A stretch of 64,000 nucleotides of DNA from Nymphaea colorata (lineage: Eukaryota > Streptophyta > Magnoliopsida > Nymphaeales > Nymphaeaceae). A model generated the notes under the pieces. The model was not told the DNA's origin, made no database searches, and saw only the letters and a list, made by a program, of their open reading frames with translations. Below, piece after piece: positions 23,083 to 39,720 of the stretch. Every line of letters begins with the position of its first letter. Positions within the stretch are counted from its first letter, which is position 1. A program made the translations under genes and the position numbers. The DNA lies in the NCBI RefSeq assembly GCF_008831285.2, contig NC_045148.1, forward strand, positions 13,680,802-13,744,801. The letters run 5' to 3'.

Positions 23083-26000
23083 TCAATAGTTTATAATGTA
23101 CTAAAAATACGTGACGTCAAAAAGACACATTTTTTTACAAACAAAAAAAACCATGATTCATGTCAAATAAATTATGCTGAATAAGTTTATTAACGTTTAT
23201 GTATAAGTTTACTATTGTACAACAACGTGGTTATATCGTTTATACAAAACAAGCAGAGTTCAGTTATTAGACTACCATGCTGTCTTGGTAGAGGTGTGCT
23301 TTGATGCTACGTCATGTTAACAAAGTATTTCAGGAAGAGGTAGCCGAATATCTAAGAAGGTTCACCTCCATCTGCACTGAACTCAAGTTCCTTATATACA
23401 TAACTATAACTTTGATATCTCTTTCAATTTCCTTAAATAAATACTTGAAATATATATATATAAAAAATCTTGAAAGGCCTTATACAGCAATAACCTCGCA
23501 TCATCTAGAGAAAAAAAGAAAAAACGAAACCAGAGCCTACACCAGTCAACAAAAGACAACTAAAGACCGAACTAAAATATAAAAGAATGAAATAAGAGGA
23601 TAGGAAGAAGAAGAATAAGCGGGCTCGAAGTGTTTATCACATAGCTAATTTTCATATAATTGGAAAGACATAATAGCGTTACACTTTCATTTCAGGTAAG
23701 GAGAGATTCCAAAAGATATTATTCTCATAGAAATCATCGCGAACGGAATGCACTATTAGAGCAAAAACGACATAAGAACATAACAAGAACAACCTAACGT
23801 GAAATAAAGGTAAAATATTTTTAAAAAAATGAAAAATTTTAAAAAAATGTGTGTGATGCACACTGACCCTATTTTTGGGTACGTTAATGGGAATAATGCG
23901 CATGATGCACACACATTAGTCAGTGATGCATGCACGTCTAATAACATTGTTTCTAATTAAAGACTTGGAACATTTTTATTTGTAAATGTCTACGTTGAAG
24001 CTTAAATAAGTTTTGTGTCTCTATTCAAGCTTTAGTAAATTGAGTTTTTATGAGTCAGCTCCGACTCAGCTCGGGCCGGAGAATGAATATAAAAATGGTC
24101 AGCTGAATTTACTGCGTAATCCGCCGTCAGCCTATCAGGCGTTTTTTTGTGAAGTGACGACAATACCCTTGAACCAAATATTGGAATCCAATCCAGTACG
24201 CTGATGAAAGAAGATGATGTGGGGCATGGACAATAAAAAGAGAACGGATGGATCACGTGTCGGTAATTATCATATTTTTTTTTTTTTACCTTTTTACTTT
24301 TTTCGTTAAAGTTTGAAGATTAGATCTATTAGGATGGTGCAGCCTAACGCTTTCACTACGCGTTCTACAATCAGAGGACCATTTGGCACGGTGAGCCCTT
24401 GAACTTAAACACCAAAAGGAGAAGAAAGAAATGAAGCTTCTCTCTTAGTTGGGATCGATGATTGTATCTTTCCAGAGGCAATGAAATTCATTCATTGAAG
24501 ACGCAATTATTACAAATCAATGTTTGTAATGCCCACATTTTTCCACTGTGGACCTGAAATTCCAAGATGTCAAGGCGCCTCGAATTTGAGATTGGATATT
24601 GAAAAACCACTTGTACAGTTGTATGCGCACAAGAAATTGCATCATCTTCCGTTTATATTTGTTCGAACTAAATGTGGTTAGCATGGGGTGCTGGTTTACA
24701 CTGCCCCAAGTTCCACTGAGTCTCATTATTATTGGTATTTAATGGACATCGTGCCATGAGCTTGCCACCACACGAAATGGCAGCTGGGGAGATGCTTTCA
24801 AGCAGTTTCTCCTCAGACCTGCTAATGCACTAATTTTGGTGCACCAACCAATTTCTATACATTTTCAGTGGTGTTTCACATTAATGAATGCAAATATAGA
24901 ATGGTTTGGTCGCCACGCTTGGCCTTGGTTGCATTTTTCACTTAATTAGTTGCATTCATTTGTTGAGGGCACTGTTCCTCTAGAAATCGCATCTACGGTA
25001 GCAAATGTGGGCAGTTTACTTAGAACTGGGACCCCGTTAAGAGCTTAGTGGCAGGCAAAGGAGTTTTATTCACCTTTTAAGGCCCCACATCTAAGACCCT
25101 CATGTTTAAAGATGTCGGAAAATAAAAAAGGTATATCTCTTGGCACAATCCACTGGGGTCTACCTAACCCGGCTTCCTCGTCAAACAAGAGCTCCTTGAA
25201 AAATAAAAAAGGAAAAGAAAAAAAAGTTCTTTGTCGATCTGGATCGCCGATACCTCTAACATAAATCCAAAGCGGTTCATTTGTAGGTCCCCAACTGAAT
25301 CTGGATCACCCGATCCATTAATGGGGGTGACAATATCTACTTGTGGTAGGTAGGGCCGCTAAAGCTACGACCTTGTTGGACCAGCGACGCTGTTGGGTGA
25401 AGACGTGCCAGAGCGAGAAAGGCTTTTTCACTCGTTCCTTTCATTTCACGTCTGCGACTGCTAGTGCTTTAGCCTTCACCCTCCTTTTAGGTGAATCTGG
25501 TGCCATGGAGAAGAAAACAATTAGATATGGGGCACTTGCAGAACAAGTGACCGGTTGAAGCAAAAGAATGTTAGGCGCGGGGCTGCATCCAAAATCCTTG
25601 AATCGATGCAGCACCTATCTTATAGCTACAACTTACCAATGAAAAACGTACTTACTTTTAAATAATATTCTTATTCTACCATGTATATTATCTATATAAA
25701 TATAATTTGCTTTACAAGTTTTTGGCAGCAATTTGAAGTTTTGAAGAGAAAAAAATTACTGCCGTAACCTTCACCTAACGGTCGTCCTAAGGTATTTGAT
25801 AATTGCAATTTGGTGTTGTCTTTAATGCATCAAACGTGTAGTGTACCTAACCTTCCAAAGGGGGGGTACACATTTATGAGCGCTTGGACGCGTGCTCTTG
25901 TCATCCAACGGCTAATGGTCCCTCACGTCCTGCGTAGGGCAGAGACTTGATGAGTGCAACCATGTAGTCCCTGTCAGGCTCATTAGTGACCCGGACCGTT

Positions 26001-28868
26001 GGAACCATCGTAAGTCCAAATACCACATCATCCAACAAGAATGACAAGGGCCCTGTACCGTATCCAACCCATGCATGCTTATTATTATTAGAACTTGAGC
26101 GCCCCAGCTCCTATACTCAAGCAAGCCCATGTTCATATACGCTCGAGTTCTGTCCGCCCCAATACAAACATTTCTGCGGATGAACATATCGTCAATCTGC
26201 CTGAAACATATTGGCATATTTTATACTTTTCTTTCTTTCTTTCTTATTAGAGCTTCGGATATCCAAAGTGTCATTTTTTTTTATAATATCAAACACACAC
26301 TAGACGTGCAAATAAATGTGTTTCGTTATTAACAAACGGTAGACAGGACGAACATGACCTCGGACAAAACAAACATGTTGTCCATTCCAAAAGGTAAATG
26401 GGGCAAAACGTATGCATGGAGAACTGAATGTCCCAGATCCTCCTGCCCAAGAAACGCCTATCAAATGGTACCCTCGGTTAGATTTTGCCACGCCCGTCTA
26501 TGCTTAAGAAGTATCGATCAAACGTGGGTGGGGATTTATTTAAATGGGATTAACTTGATTTCCTCGCAAAGGCAAAAGTCTGCTAGAAATTTTCGTCCAA
26601 GAAGTGGATCGCATGACCTTACCCGTAATTTAGGGGCCACGTGAGGAAGCGGAATCTTACACGAGAGGGAGGGAGCTGCACAGCAATTCGGTGGGTCGGA
26701 CGTGGGTCCCGCTCTCGTCTCAACTTCTGACCGTTCGCAAAGGCGTCCCCCTGTTTTTGATATCGCGCATTAGCATTTAGCATATTCGGGGGATCAAAGA
26801 GGTGGGACCCACGCAAAAGCCCCGTGGCCCCCACCGCGAGACGGTGGCTTCACCGGACGACATATCTGACGCCGCAAACCCTGTGACTTGGTTAATGCTT
26901 AGGCGGGGCCCACTAGGCGCCTTCCTTCCTGTTCCTGCCCACCTCCTCACCAACACGCACGACTCGAACGGACCCGATTATATCCAATTGGACCCGGACC
27001 TCCATGTTCCTCTGATTTCCTTCGACCCACTTTTAGACTGTGGGTATCGGATATGAGCATCAGGCGTTGTTTTCTTTCTTGGATCTGGACCTATATATTG
27101 TCCACCTCAATCGCAATTTCTACTGAAAACCAAGGGCCGCATCTGACAGGACGTGGACCACATCCCACCCATCCGATCCAATCGAAGGTCTGTCCTAAAA
27201 CAGCACCCGCCGCTGGGGCATAACGATCCAAACCTGATGGGGACAAACACACGAGTTGACATTGGATCCAGCGTGCCTGACCTGTTCTTTGGATCTAGGA
27301 AAAGGAAACTTGTTCATCAAGAACGTGGCCTCCGGAATTCGGGTTGAACCAAGACTCCGCCATACCAACACCGCGGATGTGGATCCCGGACATGGTATGG
27401 TATCTGCCCCCAGGATTCAATTGAAACGGACCCCTCGATTGGGAAAGTGGTAAGTGATCTTAGCCTGGCCCTCTCTCGTAGTCGTCAATATACATCACTA
27501 ATTAGCAACTGAACATTAGTTTGTATGCATAATTACACATCATCTACTGCTATAAATATAAATTGCCCACTGTTATGTGGGCCGCATTGATGAACTTTAA
27601 CTGACACAACGAGAAGGCCCACATTTTCCAAACCACTACTCGATCTAATCCACTCTGAACAAAAAAAAAAAAAATGTTTATAATATGTCAATCACTAATT
27701 GGACAAATCCAACGTATTATGATATTTTATATCTACTCCTTGTCGTGTGGTGCCACCGTGATTTATGGCGACACACCATTGGTTAATGCAAATCTAGTTT
27801 AACAATTGGAACAAACAAAGTCTTGGGTCATGTGTTATGTTACCATTACTACCTACTTCCGGCCGTTGAACAATAATTTCTTTATTGCTTCAGATTTGAG
27901 TCATTATCATATGAAAACATTTTTTAAAACGCACCATGCCCCTACACTTTAAAGCTACATCAAATGGCAATGAAAGAATGCAGACGTAGGTTGCATTGAT
28001 TCAGGATCAGAATATATATATACGTTTTTTTATTTAGTCTACTTAATGTGAATATACGTTATGCCTGAACGGTTTCGAGGCAGAAAGCTACAACTCTTGG
28101 GCAATAGATAAATTTTAAAATGTTATGGACCTTGTAGGACACGAAGCAATTTGTTGAATATTGAATTTAAGAGGTTCCTGATAACATCTGCTCGCTTGCA
28201 ACTTGAGAATTGAGACCAACTTCAAGACAAATCAATAAGCGATCATTTACGTGAAAAAATAAACTGAAATAATTTTTTTAAGAAGGGTACTTTTTATCTA
28301 CGTGAAATCCATACTCAATTGAAAATGATTATTGACTCTGTCATGGCGTCACCGCCAGTTAAATGCCAAATCGGCACTCTACCACGTATAGATAAGCAAG
28401 CATCTGCATACCAAAAGTCTGATACCGTGTTCAAAGTTCCTAAACTGGCCCCATCTGCTCTTACTTAATAATCTCATAGTAAACGGATTCAGTATAATCT
28501 AAAAATTCCATGCATCGCCTCGGTCATTCATTTAAGCAAAAGAATTTCCCCCGAAACTAATGCGAAACCACTTTTAAGTCACTAACTAACTAGATCCTGA
28601 CGGCTTACAAGAAACTATTTCTTGGAATAGCATCGATATTCCATGAGACTCTACATGGTGTGGATCACAACTTATTTTTTTGTTGAATATAAGTTATACA
28701 TGCATGAAACGTTGACAACCATGACCAGAGACCAAGTTATATACACAAGGATGATGAACATCATCGAAGTTGACAACACGCTGATTCGATGGGCCAAAGA
28801 AGAGAGCACGCTCGACTTTGAAGGTCAGAAGTTTGAGGTATTGGGTGAAGCATGCAAATGAATTAATG

Positions 28869-28897
28869 TCTCCTCTCCTCTCCTCTCCTTTCCTCTC
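28869..28897. repeat. (CTCTC/TCTCC)n pentamer array
   Basis: About six imperfect CTCCT-type pentamers in a pyrimidine-only tract. Confidence 0.85.
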
Positions 28898-31800
28898 AGC
28901 AATTATTATATTCACAGATTGCCTGCGCTCCCCTAAACACGATATAATGTCAACGGCAGATGGAAGCAACGCAACGATTTGCAGCGGGTAAGGCGTCGTC
29001 GATAACAGGCACGATGGCAAGGGATGAGGTCACGAAGAAGAAGAGTGGGTGCCCTCCTTTCCTCTCCTCCCCATGATTCGTGGTCTCTTTTGCGTCGTTG
29101 AAGTGTCGGTAACGGCTGGTCACAACGAAAAAGAGGGGTGGGACTGGGATGGAACGCCCTCTCTCTTTCCGCAAAAAAGTTAGGCGTGCAAAACAAGCCT
29201 TTGTCTAAATCTCATTATCTTGAGTTTCGAGTTGTTTCAATCAAACCCAACCAAGACATTCCCAAACAAAATCCACCTTTCAGTCGCCAGCCATGATCGA
29301 TCGACTTGTTACGAATCGCTCTGTAATGCCTGCCACAATTAGTTCAACCCAAGTAAAAATTCGAAATCCCGGCCAATTTACGCCGGGGAAACTGCATGAC
29401 CGGCCGGAGATTCAGCTTGTATGAAATCGATCATGAGAATTACGCTTATGTGGTTGGATTTGGTTAAGAGTAACTCAAAAATCAAAACATGACGACACAA
29501 AAAAGGAAGGGGAGGGGCTCCAACTACCCGCAGCTCTGCACGTGATGGGTGGCGACATTTCTGAGAGACCTTCAGATCTCAGATCTGACGATGTCAGGAG
29601 CTGCAGATGTGGTATGCGAGTGTAAACAGATATTTACGGCATTGAATCAAATCACCGCAATGTCCCTTGGCTGTGAAAATCAGAAGAAGCACCAAGTATA
29701 TCTGAAACCGGAGGGTCCACAAGGGCTCCCCTCCCCCCCTTATCCAGAAGGGAAGGGAAGATGCTTTCAGCAAGCAAGTTGAGGAGATTGTCAGAGGTTT
29801 GAATCTCCAATGGCTTCCTTCCCTACAGCGAACTGGAAGGTGAGAGATTTTACAAAGGCCTTTACCCCGATACAATACATTACAACAGCAGCCAAAAGTT
29901 TTTTTTTTTTTGACTTCTTGTCTTTTACGTTTGCATGGGTCGAATCTGTTTTTTGTTGTATTGGGTCGGAACTCCCCAATCCAAACCATTTGCAGACTTG
30001 GTTCGACTCACGACACATTTATCCAGATCTGCTCCAATTTTATAATCCGATTTCCGTTCACCAACTTGAATGTTCCTAAGAGGGGAGGGTTGTACTTGTT
30101 CCAGACAAGGCTGGGATAGAAGGGGCCCACGAGGTCCTCTTGCTGCTGCCCAAGTTGGGGATGGGACGAAGCCAAATGGAATTGGGTCTCCAAAATCTGA
30201 AAACCGTTCATGTGTGTTGGATCAGATCTAATAATTTATTCAGCTCGACGCTCGAATCTGATTGATTCCAGCCTCAGTATTTAATTACAATATCGATAGG
30301 CCTACGGGACAAGATAACAATATATACATCAGTACAAAATATCCACTTGAGACCATTTATCATGACACACACAAAGATTTATGCACGCGGGCGTGTGTGT
30401 GTGTGTATATGTACATCCATATATATAGATATACATAAATAAATAGAGAGTGATGTGTGATCCATGACTGGTTATGTGATGCTTACAAATTTAACCAGGA
30501 AACTCCACATATATGCCCAAAAACTTAGGAAAGAATATGCGATACAATTTTCTAACTTGTATATTAATGGTTTTTATTGTGCACAAATGTGTTGTATGTC
30601 TAGTATATATAACGTGTGCATATATGATGCCTGTATTCATAAACTTATTTATGCAACTTGGTTCATATTGAGCATGGATGCTGATGATCCATCGACCGAC
30701 GTCCAAGGTAGCAGCGTTTGGTTTGGGTGGCAAGGGAGCCAAACAGACGGAATTCGTACGGCCACCAAAGAGAAAAGGACAAATCAGCAGCCCCCAGGAA
30801 AAGAGAGAGAGAAGAAAAGAAAAAGGGGGAGCCGGAGGTGCTCTTACTTGCATGCATCTGTCTCTACTGCAGACTCATTCGCAGAGCAGAAGCTAAATGC
30901 CAGGAAGAGGGCAAAAGATAAATGCATCTTTGGCGTGATTGCGAGCGCGGAGATGGGCAAGAACTCAGATTCAGCAGAACATGGGGCCCTTCAGTCCCCA
31001 CAAAAAAAAAAAAAAAAAAAGGAGATGAAGAACCATGAATGAGAAAGAGGGAGAGATCAGAGAAGTGGAGAAAGGAACAAAGGCACCAATTACCAAGGTT
31101 AGTCACGTGACGAAGGGACAAGACTGCCGTAGTTTAGCCACCTACGCTGCTAAATAATGTTATCTGGCTAAGCCTCTCAAGTTGCAGCCTCAGTAGTAGG
31201 AACACTAGGTTGTTGTGCTGGACCTGGACTCACCAACGCTTGGTAGAATGAAGGAAATATTTTCCCGGCTGGGCTGAGCCTTTCTTTTGGCCACAGTCCT
31301 AAAACGAGATTTGTGTTTGGGATTTTTTACGAAATGTCCGTTGTACTTTTACTGGCAACTAAGAAATAGCATTCTATTTTACCATAAAGTAAAAACTAAG
31401 TTATGTAAATGGGTAGCAATACCTTTTTACTTTTTTGTATTGAAATTTCAAAAGGGTGACATGAGAACATTTTTAAATTTCAGAGGAATCTAATTTCCCT
31501 TGAGATCCATGGGTCAGACATTTGTTTTCAATGTAATAAGTATCAATCCTGCGTCTGTGGTTCGATGAAACATAAATTTAATCGTGGAATTTTTGCTACA
31601 ACAGAAAAGTATGCTACGTTAGATCTATGGATCTAAAATCAGAAGTAAGCAAACACACCTCTTCAAAAACGGCAGAACTTTTCCTCTTATCTTGTCAGCA
31701 GATGTATGGCATCATGTACTGAGAAATTGAAAAAAGGCAGGCCGTTCTTAAGATTACGGCCTTACTTGTGCAGATGCCGTTAAAATCGAAATCTGAACTG

Positions 31801-32759
31801 ATCTAAATCCAACGTCGAAGGCTGTAGCCTGAAATTTCGAATCCATAAAATGTGTCCTAAAATCCAAACAAGCAAATATAATTATTTCAATGACACCGTG
31901 GTCTGAAAAGCTCTCAAAAATATTCTCTCTTATGGGAATGTCTTCATTCTTGTGGCAAGGTGCTAGAATGTGATCTCACCGTATTGACTCTCTGACCTCC
32001 GTTAACAAAGCCTCAAGTCCAACAACAACTTTGCCATGTATACAAACCGTAATGGCTTATCTGCAGACCGCGAAATTTTGCAGAGATCTTGAAAAAATCT
32101 AACCGACACTTTTGGTGGAGCCACACGGAGGCCAGAGTAGGTGAGCAATCTACCCTGACCCTGAAGTTATACGACAAAGAAATTGGCTTTACAGCGCCAT
32201 TCGTCCTACCAGTACCCTGCCACCATCTCCTTTTGCGCTCTCTACCTACCTTCTTTATCAATGACTCTCTCTCTCTCTCTCTCTTCTCGATGTTCGTGCT
32301 TATTTGCTTCTCTGCTTCCTTCATGCTTGGAAATTTTTATATATGAAATGAACCGTTGGTTTCTAAGCAGACAACTCGATCGAGTACCTACAAGTTGAAT
32401 GACTCGACGGTGTTTATTAGAACTCCCATTAATATCATTAGGTCAAGCATCTCCTAAGCATACAGAAGTTAATGACACGACAGGTTTTAGATTTGGATGT
32501 TCATAAGCGTGTTATAGAGTCTAACCACAGTGACGCTCGGACTTCAGTCGATTTCATGCAAAGATGGAGGTCCTTGAGCGATGCTAACAAAAAAAAGTCG
32601 TGTTCAAAGTTGTAGCAATGAAATTTAAAGTACACTTGTCAATGTGAATTGAAATCTTCACCGCCAATACCCAGTAACATAATAGGGAACAAATTTTTCA
32701 TTTTCTGCACCTACTACGCGCCACCCGGCCCCAACCAGTTGTGTTACCCTTCATTTCCT

Positions 32760-32762
<3 letters not shown>

Positions 32763-32810
<48 letters not shown>
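32763..32810. repeat. (AG)24 microsatellite
   Basis: A perfect 48-nt AG run, the longest perfect dinucleotide run in the window. Arg-Glu or Ser-Leu frames crossing it are not genes. Confidence 0.97.
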
Positions 32811-32812
<2 letters not shown>

Positions 32813-34403
32813 GAAAAAAATTCATTACAACGGAAAACATCCAAGAGAAATGGATGGCAAGACAAACAAAAATCAGAAACAAAAATGCTGAGTGAATTTA
32901 GCAATAACATCCGGATGCCAAAATGTCTGCACAATAACAGTAACATCCGCACGCAGGATGAAAAGAAGGACCTGAAAGTCATACGGCTGCTCCCTAAACA
33001 GAGCATGTTTCTCATGATCCAAATATGCCCAGTTTTGTATGTTATATTCCTAGTTTCAACATGACCAAGGCCCAGGGACCGGGTAGGATCCCGCAACATC
33101 CAAGGAAAGATGATCTCCCAATCTGCAGAGTACAAGAAAGGGAGCATTTTCTGTGCTTCCCAATAAAAGGAGCAGACGTCCTCAGTTAGTTCGCAATGGC
33201 AAAACCGGTGTTCACAAGAAAATATAAGCGATAATATTAATGCATTATTAAGGTAATTCTATCCTCCAGTACGCCTGCTACCAAAAGCTACACTTTCGTT
33301 GCCTGCAGATGGAAAAAAGGAGAACCATTTAATGATTTCAGAAACGAAAACAGGAAGGAAAAGACGACTTAGAAATCCGGGCCAACTTCGCCACTCCATA
33401 TAAGTTCTCATTTACCCTGCCAGTTCCAAATCATTAATCTCAAGATGGAGGGAGCACATGCAGGATAGCGACTTTTCAGCTTTGTGTTCCGCAGAGTCTG
33501 CTTTGTTGATGCCATCTAGAGCATCTCTGCTCAAAAGTTGGCCCTATCGGATCACCTAAGCAAATGTTTTTCACTGTTCGGGAATGAGATACCTTGCTAA
33601 TCATTGAACACACGGTGATCTTACTGCAATCCAAACCTGCCGTAGGATCCCTTTGGATACTACAGCAGCAATGGCCAAATTACTGATGCTCATGTTTGGA
33701 TACTCATATTTATCTTGTTCCAATCAAGAATGAGATATTTGCCAAACATAATTTTAAGTTTCTTAGGTCAACAGTGACGGATCAATTGACTGGTCGATAA
33801 GAAAATCCAGCCAACGTTCAACTCCAATTCTAGAAATAGGTAACCCATTATCAATTACGTCCACCACAATGTACGCCATTTCTCTTGGCATTTATATTAA
33901 TGTGTTTTCTTACTTGACCTCTCTTCAAAATCGCGTCATTTTTGAAACATACGTGCTATACGATAAAATGAAAGTAACAAGGATCATGGTACAGCGTTCT
34001 TCGCCAGATGCCACAGCATGCCAACACTTATTATTAAGTTCCTTATCAAGTTTAACACATCCATGCACCCATTCTCATATTTGAGTGACTTTTTGAACAC
34101 TAACCACCTTCACATTAGTGGAAGAAATTGTTTAATCCGGAAGGGCTTACCATCCGGTTGAATAGAATACCGGTTCTCTAATTCAAGTCATCGTCCACAA
34201 AAAAAAAAAAGAAAAAGAAAAAAAGTATATAAATGCCCGACAGTTCTGTAATCGTTGACCACCTAGAAAGATGCTCCTCATTGCACCCAAATGAAAAACT
34301 ATGCACTTCAAGCGCCTGGTGAAAAAACCCCAGAAGTAATTAGGAAGGAGCCTTTCATGTAACTGTACTGCTTGTGCAAAACGAAAAATTAAAACTTGTA
34401 CCT

Positions 34404-37345
<2,942 letters not shown>

Positions 37346-38355
37346 CTGTACCAAAATCACCAGTTATATATAAGTACAAAAGTCAAAATAGATGCACAAA
37401 TCCAAATAGATGTCACAAGCCCATAGGAGATAATAACACATAACTAACCTATTACCATGCACTAGCATCATGTTTCAACTAGATAATATAACGTGATGTA
37501 GAAAAGCTTTGACACGGCAAATTTGACTATACGGCATGTGAATAGTAACCTTTTGGCATAAAATATGATGCTTCTATAGAAAAATACAGCAGAAACAGGA
37601 AGCTTAGTTTCCAATTATTGGGCAGTCCTTTACTTCATTTAATGAAAACGTTCAAGTTCAAGTCTTGAAAACATTTCTTTTGATGAAAATTAATATATAC
37701 TGGTTGAATCCACAGCTTCAACAGGCTAGCATGCCTTGACAAAGCCCAAAAAGAAAAACTGGAAAAGGAAAATCCACATGAGCTCTATCTTCCCTTCGCA
37801 GGCACAAGTACATGCAACCATGCACGCAGAGGTAGGGAACTTCCTCTACCTCATGCAAGTGGAAAATAAATAACAAAGTGTTAAAGGAAGTTGAAGGATA
37901 CAGCTGCAAATATTCGGTTACTAAATAAACAACAGCTCACTAATAGGAATAAATGTCAAAGAGCTTTTGGATGTGGAAAGCAATTCCATTTTTGAGTACA
38001 TATGTGCCCTGGATAACCTACCACTTCACAATAAAAAGATGACATGACAGCTTTTGAGTGGGAAAAAAACAAAAAGAGGAATTTTCATGTGAAAACCACC
38101 ATAATATGGGAGGGTTCCTGATGACACATGCATCTTAATAACAAGAAATTCATTATGGTGGCATTTGGTCGCCCTATATAGAAATTTATTGACAAAAATC
38201 CACAGACAGAAATCTCCTATCCCAAATTTCCTACCAACGTGTGATGCGAAAGGACAAAAATCTGCAGTTTGATGAAAGTGGAAAAAAAATCCATAGATGA
38301 AAAACAGGGAAATAACACTACTATCAGTCATGTGTAGTGAGAAATAGGACAATGG

Positions 38356-38463
38356 TGTAACACCACAAAAATTTAGTTCCCTAACTGCTAGGGCAGGTTG
38401 GGATCCACTGAACCAGGGGCCCGAGCCTAGAAATGGGTTGAGTTGTTACAGTGGTATCAGAGC
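38356..38463 (+). mobile_element. Very short LTR plus tRNA-iMet primer-binding site (TRIM/SMART-like fragment)
   Basis: A 95-bp segment (38356-38450) begins TGTAAC and ends GTTACA, a perfect 6-bp terminal inverted repeat. One base later comes TGGTATCAGAGC (38452-38463), the usual plant retroelement primer-binding site complementary to initiator Met-tRNA. This is the 5' LTR-PBS arrangement of a miniature retrotransposon. I found no second LTR, so it is truncated or decayed. It sits in the inferred UMP-CMP kinase leader intron. Confidence 0.65.
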
Positions 38464-39560
38464 CATTGTCTATGAAGTCATATCAATGGGTAAACAAGCA
38501 GCAAAGATAGAAATGGCAACGTGATCATGTCTATGGATGCATTTGACCATGTCCATTCTTTATAAAGTTGCACTATTTCAGATATCAACAAATAGCACTA
38601 CACCATTGAGCTGTGACAACCAAGTTTCCCCTTGTACCATTGAAAAAATCAGCTATGGCTCATAAGCAGTTGGGCAAATAATTCATTAAAAATTCTGTAG
38701 TCTCTTTTGGCAGAAACCAGTTTAGCTTCTTCTTACTCTATTTATGGTAGATACATCGAATCCATTGTCTGAACCACATAAATGATGTTAAGCATCCCTA
38801 CAAACTTATGGCTAGGGCCAACCCGAACAAAATATGGACTAACTATAGCCTATCTGATGTAGTATTTTTTGCAAAGGAAATCACCTAGGATCCTGATATT
38901 GACAACATGGCCCAGGGCCATCATAGTTGACACTTTTATTGCAGCAAAATTTCAGAAGTGATCTTGCTGTGAAGTTGATTTCTAACATTTCCACCACAAC
39001 CATAGAATTTACTTGATATTGAGGACGATCTCAGGGGTCAATATGCATTAAACTTTCTAGTCATTAACATGCCAATTCTCTTCAATTGATCTACAGACAT
39101 AGAAGCTACAAGCTATGACGAATACTCAACGACCATAACAAACGACAGCTAGAGAATACGAGAACCATCCGGTTTTTTAAATTTGAAATCTGAAAAATCA
39201 TCAACTACAAAAGAAAAAGTCAAGAGCATCAAGAGGAACACCACATATTTATAAGACGAATAAACGAATGAGAACCCAGCAGATCCGCCACATCTCATGA
39301 AACGAAACCGCGAACAACTACTCAATCCAACTATTTATAAAAACGGGGTCGTATTTCCATGGAACCAATGAAACAGACCAACGCAAAGAAAATTTTCGCC
39401 AAAACGATCACTGATGTGAATAGTAGGCCGACCCATCGATGAAATTCTGATTGAACTCACTAGATCAACCAAGACAAATATCAGAAATTCAAGACCCAAG
39501 AGGAAATTAAGATCTTGCTTGCACCAAGAGCAAATGAGAGAAAGAGAAAGAGAGACGCAC

Positions 39561-39690
39561 CGAAGTTCAAGCTAGGACGGCGGGGGAAAGAAAGATTGAA
39601 GGACGGAGAACTCAGAGATCCGGCAGAGCAGAAGAAGGAGGGAGGGAGGGAGAGGGAGAGGGAGATCAGATCTGGACAAGCGCGTGAAAA
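39561..39690 (-). other. UMK: Probable non-coding first exon of UMP-CMP kinase
   Basis: A CT-rich (Y-patch-like) stretch on the minus strand lies downstream of a TATA-like motif at 39711-39720. It ends at the donor CTTCG|GTGCGT (GT at 39560-39559). Joining to the acceptor at 37346 gives a 2.2 kb leader intron. The position is inferred; RNA evidence could move it. Confidence 0.4.
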
Positions 39691-39710
39691 CTGGCGCCTT
39701 TTCCCCCTGA

Positions 39711-39720
39711 ATTTATGCAG
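39711..39720 (-). promoter_or_regulatory. UMK: TATA-like motif of UMP-CMP kinase
   Basis: CTGCATAAAT on the minus strand, about 30 nt upstream of the CT-rich leader. It is a weak match, supported mainly by position. Confidence 0.3.

Larger units (their letters stand above)
21724..34403. other. Gene-poor intergenic region, sucrose synthase promoter to UMP-CMP kinase 3' end
   Basis: I see no supported gene in about 12.7 kb. The left end holds the sucrose synthase promoter; the right end holds the UMP-CMP kinase 3' flank. It includes an A/T palindrome (23061-23082), a more GC-rich stretch at about 26.6-27.45 kb, a TCTCC pentamer array (28869-28897), short GT and CT runs, and a 48-nt AG microsatellite (32763-32810). 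Frames of 190 aa or less, such as 30464-31042, show no family motifs. Confidence 0.6.

Noticed and set aside
30464-31042. 192-aa plus-strand ORF
   Set aside because: No family motif, Lys/Glu-rich from purine tracts, no splice or promoter context.
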